DNA from: Vandiemenella viatica
Taxonomy: Eukaryota > Arthropoda > Insecta > Orthoptera > Morabidae
Assembly (NCBI GenBank): GCA_031002005.1
Contig: CM061919.1
Coordinates: 174,699,121-174,763,120 of the forward strand
Direction: 5' to 3'
DNA: 64,000 bases
A model generated the notes under the pieces. The model searched no databases and had not been told where the DNA came from. It was given only the letters and a program-made list of their open reading frames with translations. The stretch's first letter is position 1. The number at the start of each line of letters is the position of its first letter. Positions 10,286 through 20,266 of the stretch are shown here, in pieces. The position numbers and the translations under genes were made by a program.

Positions 10286-10516
10286 ACCATCAAACTACGG
10301 CAACCAACCTTTTTTTTTTTTTAAACTATATTTCATTTTGAGAATTCCAATTTGATCAACACATAAAGAATTACTGTTTCCCACAGTTAGCCTGAAATTC
10401 TTCAGTTATTATGTAGCATAAAGTTTATGTCGTCTTCTTCCAGTTTACTGCTACTTTTTGGACGGATGCCATGTGAAGAAACGAAATTAGCTTACATTTA
10501 CTATGCTTTAATAATA

Positions 10517-11360
10517 CAGGGCGTTCCCGGAAAACGCTACCCTCCCAGTCTGTTGCCGTCGGCAACTTGCTCGGTGAATGGAGCCAGCAGTTTCCGCCAC
10601 ACGGCACCGTGAATCACCGCACTGTTTAACACCTCCGCTGCCCCAACAGTGCAGTGCAGTGACCCTTACATTGTTAAGAACGGTTTCTTTGCATTGTAGA
10701 TAGTTTGTGACTTCAGTCTCTTATTAATCAGTGTTGTGAATAAACGTTTCTTTGCGGTTTGGCTGGTTTGGGGCTTCATACTCTTATTAATCTGTACCGT
10801 GTTTGAGTGTGAGTAAAATTATGGTACGTTACAGTTTGCAACAAAGAATATTTCTCTACGATACATATGTGAAGAAGAAGTCGTTTAAAAAGTGTCGCAT
10901 TAAATTTCGTCGCGAATTTCCTGGCGCTTTACTGCCAGCTAAATCAACAATTCTGCGTCTGGTTAAAAAAGTAAGAGAAACGGGTTCATTTTTTAACAAA
11001 AAGAGACTGTCGGTCAACCGTATTCTCACAGAGGAGAAAGTTGACGATATCGCTTTTCGACTAGAACAGTCACCCAAAAAATCATTAAGTCAGTTATGGC
11101 AGCGTGTGTCTCGAAATATGTTCAGAAGATGTGAAATGTGCATTACACAAGAGGGTCAACACTTCCAGCATCTTTTATAAGGTAAGCTAATGAATTACGT
11201 CACATTTAAATGCTTAGCACACAAGTTTATGAAGCGTAATTATTATGAAATAGTCCGCGGCCGACGGTCGAACAATGCCGGAAACTGAGCGCTCGCTCGC
11301 CGGGAGCAGTTTCTTCCTTGTAGCGCTAACAGTGGGTTGCGTTTCCCGGCGAACGCCCTG
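10517..11360 (+). mobile_element. Tc1/mariner-superfamily element, HTH-only derivative
   Basis: An 844-bp unit starts CAGGGCGTTCCCGG and ends CGAACGCCCTG, forming imperfect TIRs of about 28 bp, with TA on both sides. The 5' region contains two tandem copies of a roughly 62-bp segment (ACG.TTTCTTTGC...CTCTTATTAATC). The ORF keeps the DNA-binding region only, and the catalytic part is deleted. Confidence 0.7.
10821..11180 (+). pseudogene. transposase DNA-binding domain (HTH), truncated
   Basis: Starting at the MVRYSLQQRIF methionine, the protein reads like the insect TE-associated HTH (DUF4817-like) domain: RIFLYDTYVKKKSF, FRREFPGALLPAKSTILRLV, KVRETGS, then LEQSPKKSLSQL, which is the second helix-turn-helix. 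The frame then runs into unrelated residues. No DDE/D region follows. An upstream in-frame ATG at 10803 is possible but adds nothing conserved. Confidence 0.7.
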
Positions 11361-11513
11361 TATAATTTAATAACCAACGGCGTGGGATAAATACCAATAA
11401 TTAGAGTTATTTTAATCAATATTTCTTGAAAAGTGCGTTTATTTGTTTGAGAATTTATTAAATCACTAAATAATTTGTTTTCATCAAATTGAAGATAAAT
11501 GCTTCCTCTACAC

Positions 11514-11816
11514 AAGAGTTTCTCAAAGTGGGGTACGCAAACCCCCAAGGTTTCTCCAATTGTTTCGCTACAGGATTTACGTTGCTCGCATATCGGCTGA
11601 CTGACTGCCTCAAGCGTGCAACACGCACAATGGTGAATTGAGTTTGAACAAATAAACTCGACTCAACCTGCTGCAAGAAACAATCCCATCAATCACATTA
11701 ATGGATAACATAATGCTCTTCGTGCGTATTATTTTTGTAAAAAAATAATCAAAGGATGTTCGCCATTGCCTGGAAAAATTTTACTGGGGTACCTGGAGCT
11801 AGTTTGAGAAATCCTG
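11514..11816. mobile_element. hAT MITE
   Basis: It is flanked by perfect 8-bp repeats CTCTACAC (11506-11513 and 11817-11824). The left terminus is AAGAGTTTCTCAAAGTGGGG. The reverse complement of the right terminus is CAGGATTTCTCAAACTAG. The CAGG.TTTCTCAAA signature is typical of the Charlie/Buster side of hAT. At 303 bp without an ORF it is non-autonomous. Confidence 0.85.
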
Positions 11817-11824
11817 CTCTACAC

Positions 11825-12755
11825 GATGGAACATGATTTCCAGCGTAAATCTGCGTAAATCTGCCGACACAAGAAGTTACCAGCAGTTAAATGATTCGAA
11901 GTGGTACCTTTCTCGATGTAACTGCGCATTTGTCAAGTTTATGTGCCCTACGTCGGCGATACAGACATTTAGACAATTAGTGATTTTTTTACTTCATAAA
12001 CAGATTAAGGTACTTTTTTTATTAAAATAGCTCTACTTGAGGGTACTTGCGGGAATATTTTGCAAGGCAGTCCGATCGTAATGTATGGCTGTGTAATTAA
12101 TTTTCCATTAAAATCGCATTTAGATAAAATAGTAGATGAACATATGGTCACATCTTACAGTTGAAAGGTAGGAGCAACAGATAAAAAATAGGCTAAAAAG
12201 ACTATGTCTGTAGCCAGAATTCCTAAAGACGATACCGTCCATTAGATGATATAAAACGGTGTCGGTCGAGTTAAGTGAATATTGTGCTAAATTGTTTCTG
12301 CACCGTGCTTGAAGGTGGGACACCTGTTGTACGCAAGAGAACTTGGCTGTACGGAGAATGTTGTCCGTCTAGCGACCTTAACTGCAGGGTCAACTGCGCA
12401 GCTGCGTAAGATCATACTACTAACTGCTTGCCGAGACACCATTAACCATTCTTTGAACTCCGCACGTGTCAAGGTCCTAGCCAGCAATACACTCTGAAGC
12501 AGATTTCAGATTTGGTTTAAATTATATAAATACCATATTTTTTTAAAAAAGGAAAAAGCTCTTCCATTTTAGAACAAACTATTACAGGAGCAAGGATCAT
12601 GAGTTTCTAATAGTGTCTTAATCGTCGAGATTTTCTATAAATAACGAATTGTACATATCTAAAACGTGTGGTATATCGGATTAGTTACAAATTCTGTACC
12701 AGATGCCAAGGATAAATCTCAAAGATCTCCGCAGTTCGTGTGAAACGAGGGCATT
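11825..12755. other. unassigned sequence
   Basis: Two overlapping short ORFs near 12287-12497 on opposite strands have no recognisable domain. No TE ends were seen. Confidence 0.4.
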
Positions 12756-12756
12756 T

Positions 12757-12893
12757 TTTGCTTGTGGCTTTACGATCTGCCAACGTCGAGGTAATTACGG
12801 GCGGAAAAGTACTGGAGGCCTGGAGCGGTAAGGAACTGGGCCATGGCCTATTGAAGGAAGCATCACGGCATCTGCTTGGAGTGATTTAAGCAA
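12757..12893 (-). mobile_element. SINE, type B tail, head missing
   Basis: The reverse strand reads GGAGTGATTTAAG's complement into the body, GGCCATGGCC-like motif, and a decayed tail CCTCGACGTTGGC. The tRNA-like head is absent, consistent with 5' truncation during insertion. Confidence 0.65.
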
Positions 12894-12899
12894 ACTATT

Positions 12900-13535
12900 G
12901 AGATGTCCCATTCTGTAGATCTCATTATTTATCAGTAACAAGAAAAGTTGTTGTTAGATTCAGTAGTGTTATTACCATAATGTATTTAATTTACATAAGT
13001 TCATTTCATTTGATTTGAGTGCGGTTCTCGACCGACAAGGTTATCATGAGGAATGTTTAATATTATTACTTGTCATAGAAAGGATAATGGTTGTAACCTA
13101 GTGGACAGGCTAGTGAGTAATAAAGAATGTACTTTATTGACGTCTGGTTGACGTTCAAAATAACAGACTTCCCTGTGTTACCGAGTGTATTGGGGCATTA
13201 ATTTACTGAAGTGATGGAGAGCTTCTCGGATATAGTAGAGGTTTATTTAAAACAATGGACACAGTGTTACATTGTGAGCTCCCCTGTGTGGATGTTCGAC
13301 GAATGAAAGGTTTCTTTGAGAGCCCCAATCATAAAATGTTCCAGCGGAGCTGTCAGACATTTCGCAGACGTCGCTGGCGAAGAAACATTCATTAACAATA
13401 AACTGTTTGTTCTTAAGAAGTGCAGCCCACAGAGACTATGGTTATATGGAGGGGGTTGACCTACCAAGAAAATGACGCTGGTGGTGGGGTTATCCCAGCC
13501 AATGGAATTCATTCTCGCTGGTTGCTGATATTTTT
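12900..13535. other. unassigned sequence
   Basis: AT-rich. The block at 13260-13510 has a small minus-strand ORF without recognisable motifs. Confidence 0.35.
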
Positions 13536-13554
13536 TGTTTTTTTATTATATGTT

Positions 13555-13930
13555 CGACCAATCGGGAGAGAGAAGAGGAACGAACTCCGCCCAAGGCGAG
13601 TCTACGAGGAAGGCAGAATGGACGGAGGATGGACACTTGATGTCGGACCGGCGGAGACTGGACGAGGGGGACTCTGGTTTCGGCGCGACCAGACAGCAGC
13701 GGGCGATCTGCGCTACCGAGACCACATTGCTGAGGTCCCGAGGGTGAGGACGAACGGCCGGCTGTCGAGAAGGAGAGACACCAGACGCCACTCCACCCTC
13801 GCTCAGCTGATGCGACTAGATCGGCCCAAACACGACGCAGCTCTGCGCCCCGCCGCCGCGGTCGTCGACACAGCTCTCCTCGCGGGTCACCGACACGACA
13901 CATCGTATGGCCTGTGCTGCTCAACATTAC
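13555..13930. other. CpG-rich islet
   Basis: Dense CpG, with long open frames on both strands (plus 13420-13935, minus 13490-14122) that overlap antiparallel. That is expected from GC-rich composition and not evidence of a gene. It might be an LTR or promoter segment. No terminal TG..CA pair or primer-binding site could be confirmed. Confidence 0.35.
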
Positions 13931-13939
13931 GGTAACGCA

Positions 13940-14565
13940 ATCGTCTACAGAGACCACAACGAGCTCCAACAAAATTAAAGAACTGTAAATTCCAGTACCA
14001 AAGAGGGAAAAACCATTTACCCATTCAAGTAACTGTTTCATCGAAATAACTTTGCTTTCTATGTATAAAATCAATAAAATCAGTATGTTTCTCATTAATA
14101 ATTCATGTTTCACTTGTATCAATGTGAAGGACCACCTCGGAAGAGAACCCCACCCACACTCATTTATCTAAGAATTAGTTAATAAAACTGTTTATATAGT
14201 AGTTAATCCCAAGACATTACAGAGCGGGACACCACACTATGAATCAGAGCTTACAACGCTTTGCATGCTGATTGTCCGCTGGAAGCAGACGTAAAACATG
14301 TCTGAAGCACGGTTGGCGTCTTTCGAATGTAACCCTGTCTCTTCTTTAATCTTCAAATGTACAATACAAAACAAGTCCCTAGTCAAAACAAACTCTTGAC
14401 AGACGCACGGAGGAAAACAATTGGCCGTCCTACTTCTGTATACAAGCCAACTTCTCCTCCTATGGGAGTATCCAAACATTAATACATATCGGATGAGTTA
14501 GATACCTTTCCTGGACTTTATCACCTAACATTCACTAAAAGTGAGATAGTGGTGATTGGATTGCG
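13940..14565. other. unassigned sequence
   Basis: AT-rich with several AATAAA-like sites (14070-14190). No gene supported. Confidence 0.35.
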
Positions 14566-14580
14566 ATGTTTCTAATTCAC

Positions 14581-14822
14581 TTTTTTTTTTTTTTAACTGC
14601 TTAACGTCTCTCAACAGCCAGGTCTTTAGAGACGGGAAAGGATGGGGGACAAGGAATGGGAATGAATTCGGCCATGGCCTTTTGAAGGAAGCATCCCGGA
14701 ATTTGCCTGGAGTGATTTGGGAAACCATGGAAAACCCAAATCTGGATGCCCGGACGGGGATTCGAACCACCGACCTCCCGAATTCGAGTCCACAACGCTA
14801 ACCGTTACACCACCACGCTCGG
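14581..14822 (-). mobile_element. tRNA-derived SINE, type A tail, intact
   Basis: Flanked by a 12-bp duplication TTTCTAATTCAC (14569-14580 and 14823-14834). On the reverse strand: head CCGAGCGTGGTGGTGTAACG, box B GGTTCGAATCCCCGTC, body with CCAGATTTGGGTTTTCC, then the type A tail (GTCTCTAAAGACCTGG, GAGAGACGTTAAGCAG) and an A-run. Clean duplications and near-consensus sequence indicate a recent insertion. Confidence 0.92.
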
Positions 14823-14835
14823 TTTCTAATTCACC

Positions 14836-16220
14836 TGGTTCTATAATTTGAAGATTATGTTCTACTACCGTGATGGGTACAGGAAAATGGAAAGATTGTC
14901 TCACGGTAGAAAAGATGAATAACTGTATTAAACCATTTTGCACCAGCAACGGAAGTCTCTTAATCGAATACTTGAATGAGACTTTATGGATACCATACAT
15001 TTCTTTTTTTATTATTATTTACCAATATTTTCCAGCGGATTTATTGAAAGCCGTTTAGGACTTTTTTGTATTACACGGCAGGAGAATCAAATTGATCATA
15101 TGCCATGTGAAATAGTCACGGTTGCATTATCTTTGAGTGGTTTAGAAAAACTAATAGCTGGAAATATGGACCTTGAATCAACGCGCAGTGATCCGAAATG
15201 ATGCAACGTTGAACAATAGTGTATTGTCAATGTTTGCATTTCCGAGTAAACAAAAAAAAAGTTGACAGTGTTAGGTTAACATGGAGATCGGACATCAAAA
15301 GACATTAAGAAAAATGCCAAAAATTTACCGCTGAGATAGATCGGAAAAGTTTGTCGAATCGAACCTAGCACTAGCTCGTACAAGCATACCAATAGTAAAT
15401 AGAAAGTAACTGTCTGTGAAATCCGATATGATTTAAAAATTTAATAAAGTTCTCAGAATGACTCGTAAAATCTCTTTTGAATTAGTCGAGTGGTTTCGAA
15501 GATACAAGTTCATACGAACTTGTTGGTTCACTCAGCGTTTAATATTAAATCCGCAATCCATAAAACATAGGCGGTAAACAAGCTGCTATAAACAGTCGTT
15601 TTTATAATACGCAATTAAAATCATAAGAGTTGTTTCAAAGTTATAATCCTACCGGAAAACGTTACAACACATTTTTATTTTCGCGATGAAACTAAATTGT
15701 CAGTTTTATTTCACCGAGAATGAATGAATCGGAGGCTGACGCTGTGTTTTACAACCACAGGAACCGCCGAATAGGTTGTTTTTTTCTCTTGCGGCGAAAC
15801 ACGTCCCGGGGCTCTGTCGAATCAGCAGGACTTGTCTGGTGGAGAACTAGTGGTGGGAGAGGCGCCTGTTCTTAATTTAGTGCTGCGATTCTGTTTGTGA
15901 GGGAGTCGGCTTCGTATTTTGCCTCTGACACATTACGAGCGAGCGTGTATGTATATGCGCGTAATGTAGATGCTCCAGCGGAGTGATACATAGTGGTTAA
16001 TAACAGGCTACGCGGTCCACAGATGGTGGTAAATGATTTCGCCGACTGGCGGATGTTTCTTGCAGAGAAAACAACAAATGGAGATAGAGCGTCAGTTCCA
16101 ATGTTGGTTTTTACAGTCGGCTTAAACTATTAACGAAGGGGCGGTTGAAAGGCGCAGGAAAGACTTAAAACCAATAAAACCATCATCTTCCTTACATTTT
16201 CCCACTCTTTGTGAGGTATA
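14836..16220. other. unassigned sequence
   Basis: Mostly AT-rich. A moderately GC-rich patch at 15740-16010 has no recognisable coding content. Confidence 0.35.
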
Positions 16221-16221
16221 T

Positions 16222-16822
16222 GATTTAATTTAATTAAAACTGCAATGGAGCGCACGCTCCGGTCTCAATGTCCCTACACACCTGTCTTCCCCTTTCCTGT
16301 ACACATTTGCACTCTACGAAATTAAGTGTTTTTGGTATATTATTCATCATTTCTCGTGTTAAACTTATTCCAATCCCTGATTACCTACACACTGAAATCG
16401 GGTGCCAGCTTGTGTTCAAGGTCATCTTTTCCCATTCATGCATTACTTTTAATTCTTACACCAATATCTTTCTATGCCTCATCACCAATATACGCCTTGT
16501 ACAGTCTTATGACCCTCTTCACTATCCTCCTGTCTTGCAATGAATCCCATTCTAGCTCTTTTATCATACCTGTTACTGATTTCATTCTGCGGTAATTTCC
16601 AGAAACAAATCTAGCAGCCCTTTTTTGCAACCTCTCCAACTCCTGTAACTGATACGCAAAATGAGGGTCCCATACTACACTACCATATTCAATCAATGGC
16701 CTGACCAATGTTTTGTAACCCAATTCCTTTACTTCTTTTGTACATCGCCTCATCACTCTCTCCAACAAGTGCTGAATTTTGAAACCTTTTCCTACTACCT
16801 GTCCAATGTTCCTGCCCGGTTA
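16222..16822 (-). mobile_element. CR1/Jockey-like LINE, 5'-truncated copy
   Basis: The reverse strand ORF (16472-16768) reads LERVMRRCTKEVKELGYKTL, VRPLIEYGSVVWDPH and LQKRAARFVSGN, the region downstream of the RT catalytic core. The downstream 3' UTR ends TCCATTGCAG with an AATTAAATTAAA-type tail, matching the terminus of the copy at 48529. Similarity stops at about 16822, consistent with 5' truncation during target-primed reverse transcription. Confidence 0.85.
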
Positions 16823-16829
16823 ATTATAG

Positions 16830-18385
16830 AAATTACCGTTAAAATCATATTTGTATAAATGTCAAATATTTGTATAAACTGAATATACTGTTTGAGTTAA
16901 AAAGGGAAAAGAGGATTCAACCAAAGAGGAAGAAGAGAAACGAAGAAGGGCTGAAAATTGATTCTGGTGGGCTGGAGTAGTCTGGTGTAGTATTTGAAAG
17001 AACAAGCCTCATAACTTGAAGAAACAAGATTGTATTAATAAATTGTTGTTAATGTCTTTACGAAGACATATGTATTGAGATCAGACAAAAGTAATCGATG
17101 ATAGTTGTAGAATTGTAAAACTTGAAAACTCATTTGATCTTAAGTTTATAAAAGAATTGCAGTTTATTGATAAAACAGAATATGTGATTGTTCCGTTAGT
17201 GGTGAAATAATATTTTAAGATTATTATTTTCAGGTAATTTACAGCTGTGTTTACCATCCGGCTTGCTCCATAACTGGTTGAATGGTAGAGTTGACATCTT
17301 GCCTGTGAAACGTCTAATCTGTACTCTGTATAGATTTGGTTTTGTGAATTGAATAATTAATGAGGTTGGAACTGGGAATTCAGAATGTTGTTGGATATAT
17401 CTGTTGATGACAGTGAGATTGTAGATTTGTGTATTGCGAACCTGTGCAGCCTATTCCGCCCTACGTTCCCGCAGGTTACCATGGTGGTCCCCAGTGTTGA
17501 ATGTAACCATCTGACGGACGAATCGCCATCTACAATGCTGTATCCTCTTTCTCCACACACACTGCGGAGAGGTTGTGACTAGGAAATAGTGTATCACCAC
17601 TCCTTCTCCTATTCTGCTACCTACGATTAAAGTTCCCTTCCTCACTGGAGCTTGCACCTGATAATCCAGTGGTACGTCCAGGATACCGTAATGGTCCCGC
17701 ACCGGCGTGATCCCAGAAGGTTGGGCAATCACTCAGTACATTATCTGCTCGTAATTAAGTGATGTAGTTGTGTTCTCCTGATGGAAACTCAATTTATCAC
17801 GACACTACTACAGAATCACTGAAGTTTTCTTTACTCAAGGAAGCTGCTAATATGAATGTGAGCTTCTCTTCTCATTATTTTCCGCAAAACAGTTTTTAAC
17901 TATAATTTTTATTTTTTTATCGTAACACTAGACATATGTTCTATGCTGTGGTACCGAATTATTGAACCTAATTCGTAATGTTTGCTCTTTTATAAATATG
18001 CCCCATCTTACCTGTAATTACTTTTTTTAATTTCGAGACAGACGCTGATATTCGTATTGCTTATACAGATGTTTCTTCTAATGGCCTAGAGTAGAAAACA
18101 TTTTCTTTTCAATGATATCATGACTTTATTATTTATTTATTTATCTGGCGCTCAGTTCGATAAATATATGGCTAATTCAAACGACTCCCTTTGTAATATT
18201 ATACAGTAATATACATGTACTATATTTACATATTATATAAAAAATTAATTGGAAATAAAAGATACAATAATATCCTGATACCAGCACTGATAAAATTTGA
18301 ATTAGCCCACAACCCGAAAGTTGGTTGGACCCTCCAGAAGGAAGCATACTAAGCCATTGTGTCAGAGGTAGGACGGCCAGTTCCT
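16830..18385. other. unassigned sequence
   Basis: Contains an AT-rich part and a balanced-composition part (17380-17730) with antiparallel short ORFs. No domain recognised. Confidence 0.35.
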
Positions 18386-18392
18386 TTGCTCT

Positions 18393-18556
18393 GGGACCTA
18401 CAGTTTAACGTGGAATCCGAACCACGGAGCGGCCTGGCGTAGCTCATATGATCAAACACAACACTCAAATTTCCTGCGGCTACTGGGATTCGAACCCGGG
18501 ACTGGAGCAGTGAACATTTCGAAAGCAAGCGGCTTAACCACTGAACTACCAGACCA
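18393..18556 (-). mobile_element. tRNA-derived SINE, second family
   Basis: On the reverse strand GGTAGTTCAGTGGTTAAGC (A box) is followed by CCCGGGTTCGAATCCCAG (T arm and B box, one mismatch in the stem). The body then includes GAGCTACGCC and TCGGATTCCACGTTAAAC, part of which recurs inverted at 37298. No canonical acceptor stem, so not a working tRNA gene. Confidence 0.65.
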
Positions 18557-18848
18557 CTCTACCAGCACTCATACCTTTCCTTTTAAACTCACAGTTCAGA
18601 ATGCCAACGGCTTTGGAGTCCAAATACCAATGTACATCTCTTTTCAGTAGGCTCACCTTTCTAGGTAATATTATAAATGCTATTTACAAAATTCAATGAA
18701 ATATCGGTACATTTTAAGTAAAATAAACGTTATACTACTGCGATATAGACATTAAGATCATTCATTTAAATTGGCATACAAAATTGTTGATATCATGAAT
18801 AGGATACTAGGTAATCACAAATGAAATTTGTTTTTCTACAGTATCTCT

Positions 18849-19062
18849 GTGAGTGGCGTCCAAAATAGTTCCTCGCATTCGGGAGGACACCGCGCCGGTT
18901 CGAATCCCCATCCGGGCATCCAGATTTCACTCCAGGCGAATGCCAGGATGCTTCCTTCAAAAGGTCATGGCCACATTCCTTTTCGTTCCTAGTCACCAGT
19001 CCCATCCCGCCTCTAATGACCTCGACGTCGACGAGGCGTAAATCCATAAGTAAAAAAAAAAT
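18849..19062 (+). mobile_element. tRNA-derived SINE, type B tail, internal deletion
   Basis: The head's CCTCGCATTCGGGAGGAC and GGTTCGAATCCCC are clear. The body lacks the GGGTTTTCCATGGTTTCCC block between CATCCAGATTT and CACTCCAGGCG. The tail GACCTCGACGTCGACGAGGC and a short A-run end it. Confidence 0.85.
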
Positions 19063-19064
19063 TA

Positions 19065-19592
19065 ATAGTTCAGTGCTTAACCATAGTTGTGATCTATATC
19101 TGTTTGGAAAGAGACCCCGTTTTATTTTCAAATTTCACCCCAGTTCACGTGGTAAAACTTTCTTTCCCGTGAGATTCATGAAACGAAAGAACTATTTCAT
19201 TGTACATAATAGGTTATTCCAATGTACTGACATATCCGTTATGTTGGCGAGAATTGTATTAACATCGGCAATATGTTCCACGAAAGCTATAACCGCCGTT
19301 CGTTTAGATCCAATCGCTATGTGGTAGACATACTGATTAAGATTTTAGGTGGTTCTCGGTAATGATGCATAGAAACATTGAGACGCTACACATTAGAACT
19401 GAACACGCGATTGGAAACTTAGGGACCACACACTGCTACTCAACTAATGATACAGAGAAAACAGACGGGTTCCACGACATGCCGGCTACTCAACTATCAC
19501 ATCAAAACAACAAAACGCGATCCGGCGAAAATTTGAGATAACATGTTGACAGTTAGGTAACCTTTCAATGTTACAATCTCTGTGAATTTAAT
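19065..19592. other. unassigned sequence
   Basis: No recognisable feature; balanced to AT-rich. Confidence 0.35.
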
Positions 19593-19594
19593 AA

Positions 19595-19827
19595 CTTTTT
19601 TTGCTTATGGCTTTACCCCTCGTCGACGTCGAGGTCATTAGAGGTGGGAAAGGACGGGGGCAAGGATCGGGTAGGAATTCGGCCATGGCCTTTTGAAAGA
19701 AGTATCCCAGCATTCGCCTAGAAACCATATAAAACCCAAATCCGGATTCCTGGACGGAGATTCGAACCCACGTTTTGCCGAATGCGAGGCCAGAGCGTTA
19801 CCAACTTAATTACATCATAACTTCGGT
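19595..19827 (-). mobile_element. tRNA-derived SINE, type B tail
   Basis: Begins TTTTTTGCTTATGGCTTTAC then CTCGTCGACGTCGAGG, the complement of the type B tail. It runs through the body to CGAATGCGAGGCCAGAGCG in the head. A block of about 20 bp is missing near AAACCATATAAAACC. The head end is degraded. Confidence 0.8.
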
Positions 19828-19990
19828 TTAGTTTAGCTGCACCAGGTAGCTTTGACCCCAATCAATAAATTGACTGAAATACTCGCCTTTACAAGCTGTT
19901 GGGAATAACCGAAGTACACTCCTGGAAATTGAAATAAGAACACATTGACGCCGGTGTATAAGACCCACCATACTTGCTCCGGACACTACG

Positions 19991-20242
19991 ATTTTTTTTT
20001 TATTGTATTAACGTCTCTCAACATCGAGGTCTTTAGAGACGGGAAAGGATTGGGGGCAAGGATGGGGGCAAGGAATGGGAAGGAATGCGGCCATGGCCTT
20101 TTGAAGGAAGCATCCCGGCATTTGCCTGGAGTGATTTGGGGAACCATGGAAAACCCAAATCTGGATGCCCGGACGGGGATCGAACCGCCGTCCTCCCGAA
20201 TGCGAGGCGAGAACGCTATCCGTTACACCGCCACGCTCGGTA
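19991..20242 (-). mobile_element. tRNA-derived SINE, type A tail, inside the Tc1 element
   Basis: Flanked by GGACACTACG (19981-19990 and 20243-20252), a 10-bp duplication of Tc1 sequence that occurs once in the copy at 62.8 kb. The reverse strand has head, body and type A tail (AGACCTCGATGTTGAGAGAC). One internal stretch, GG(A/G)TGGGGGCAAGGA, is duplicated relative to other copies. Confidence 0.93.
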
Positions 20243-20266
20243 GGACACTACGAGAGGGCTGTACAA

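Noticed and set aside
13420..14122. Long antiparallel ORFs of 171 and 210 codons
   Set aside because: They overlap in a CpG-rich segment where stops are rare, have no domain and show arginine-rich composition typical of GC-rich non-coding DNA.
18477..18556. Functional tRNA gene
   Set aside because: A and B boxes are present, but the acceptor ends do not pair and SINE body follows; better explained as a SINE head.
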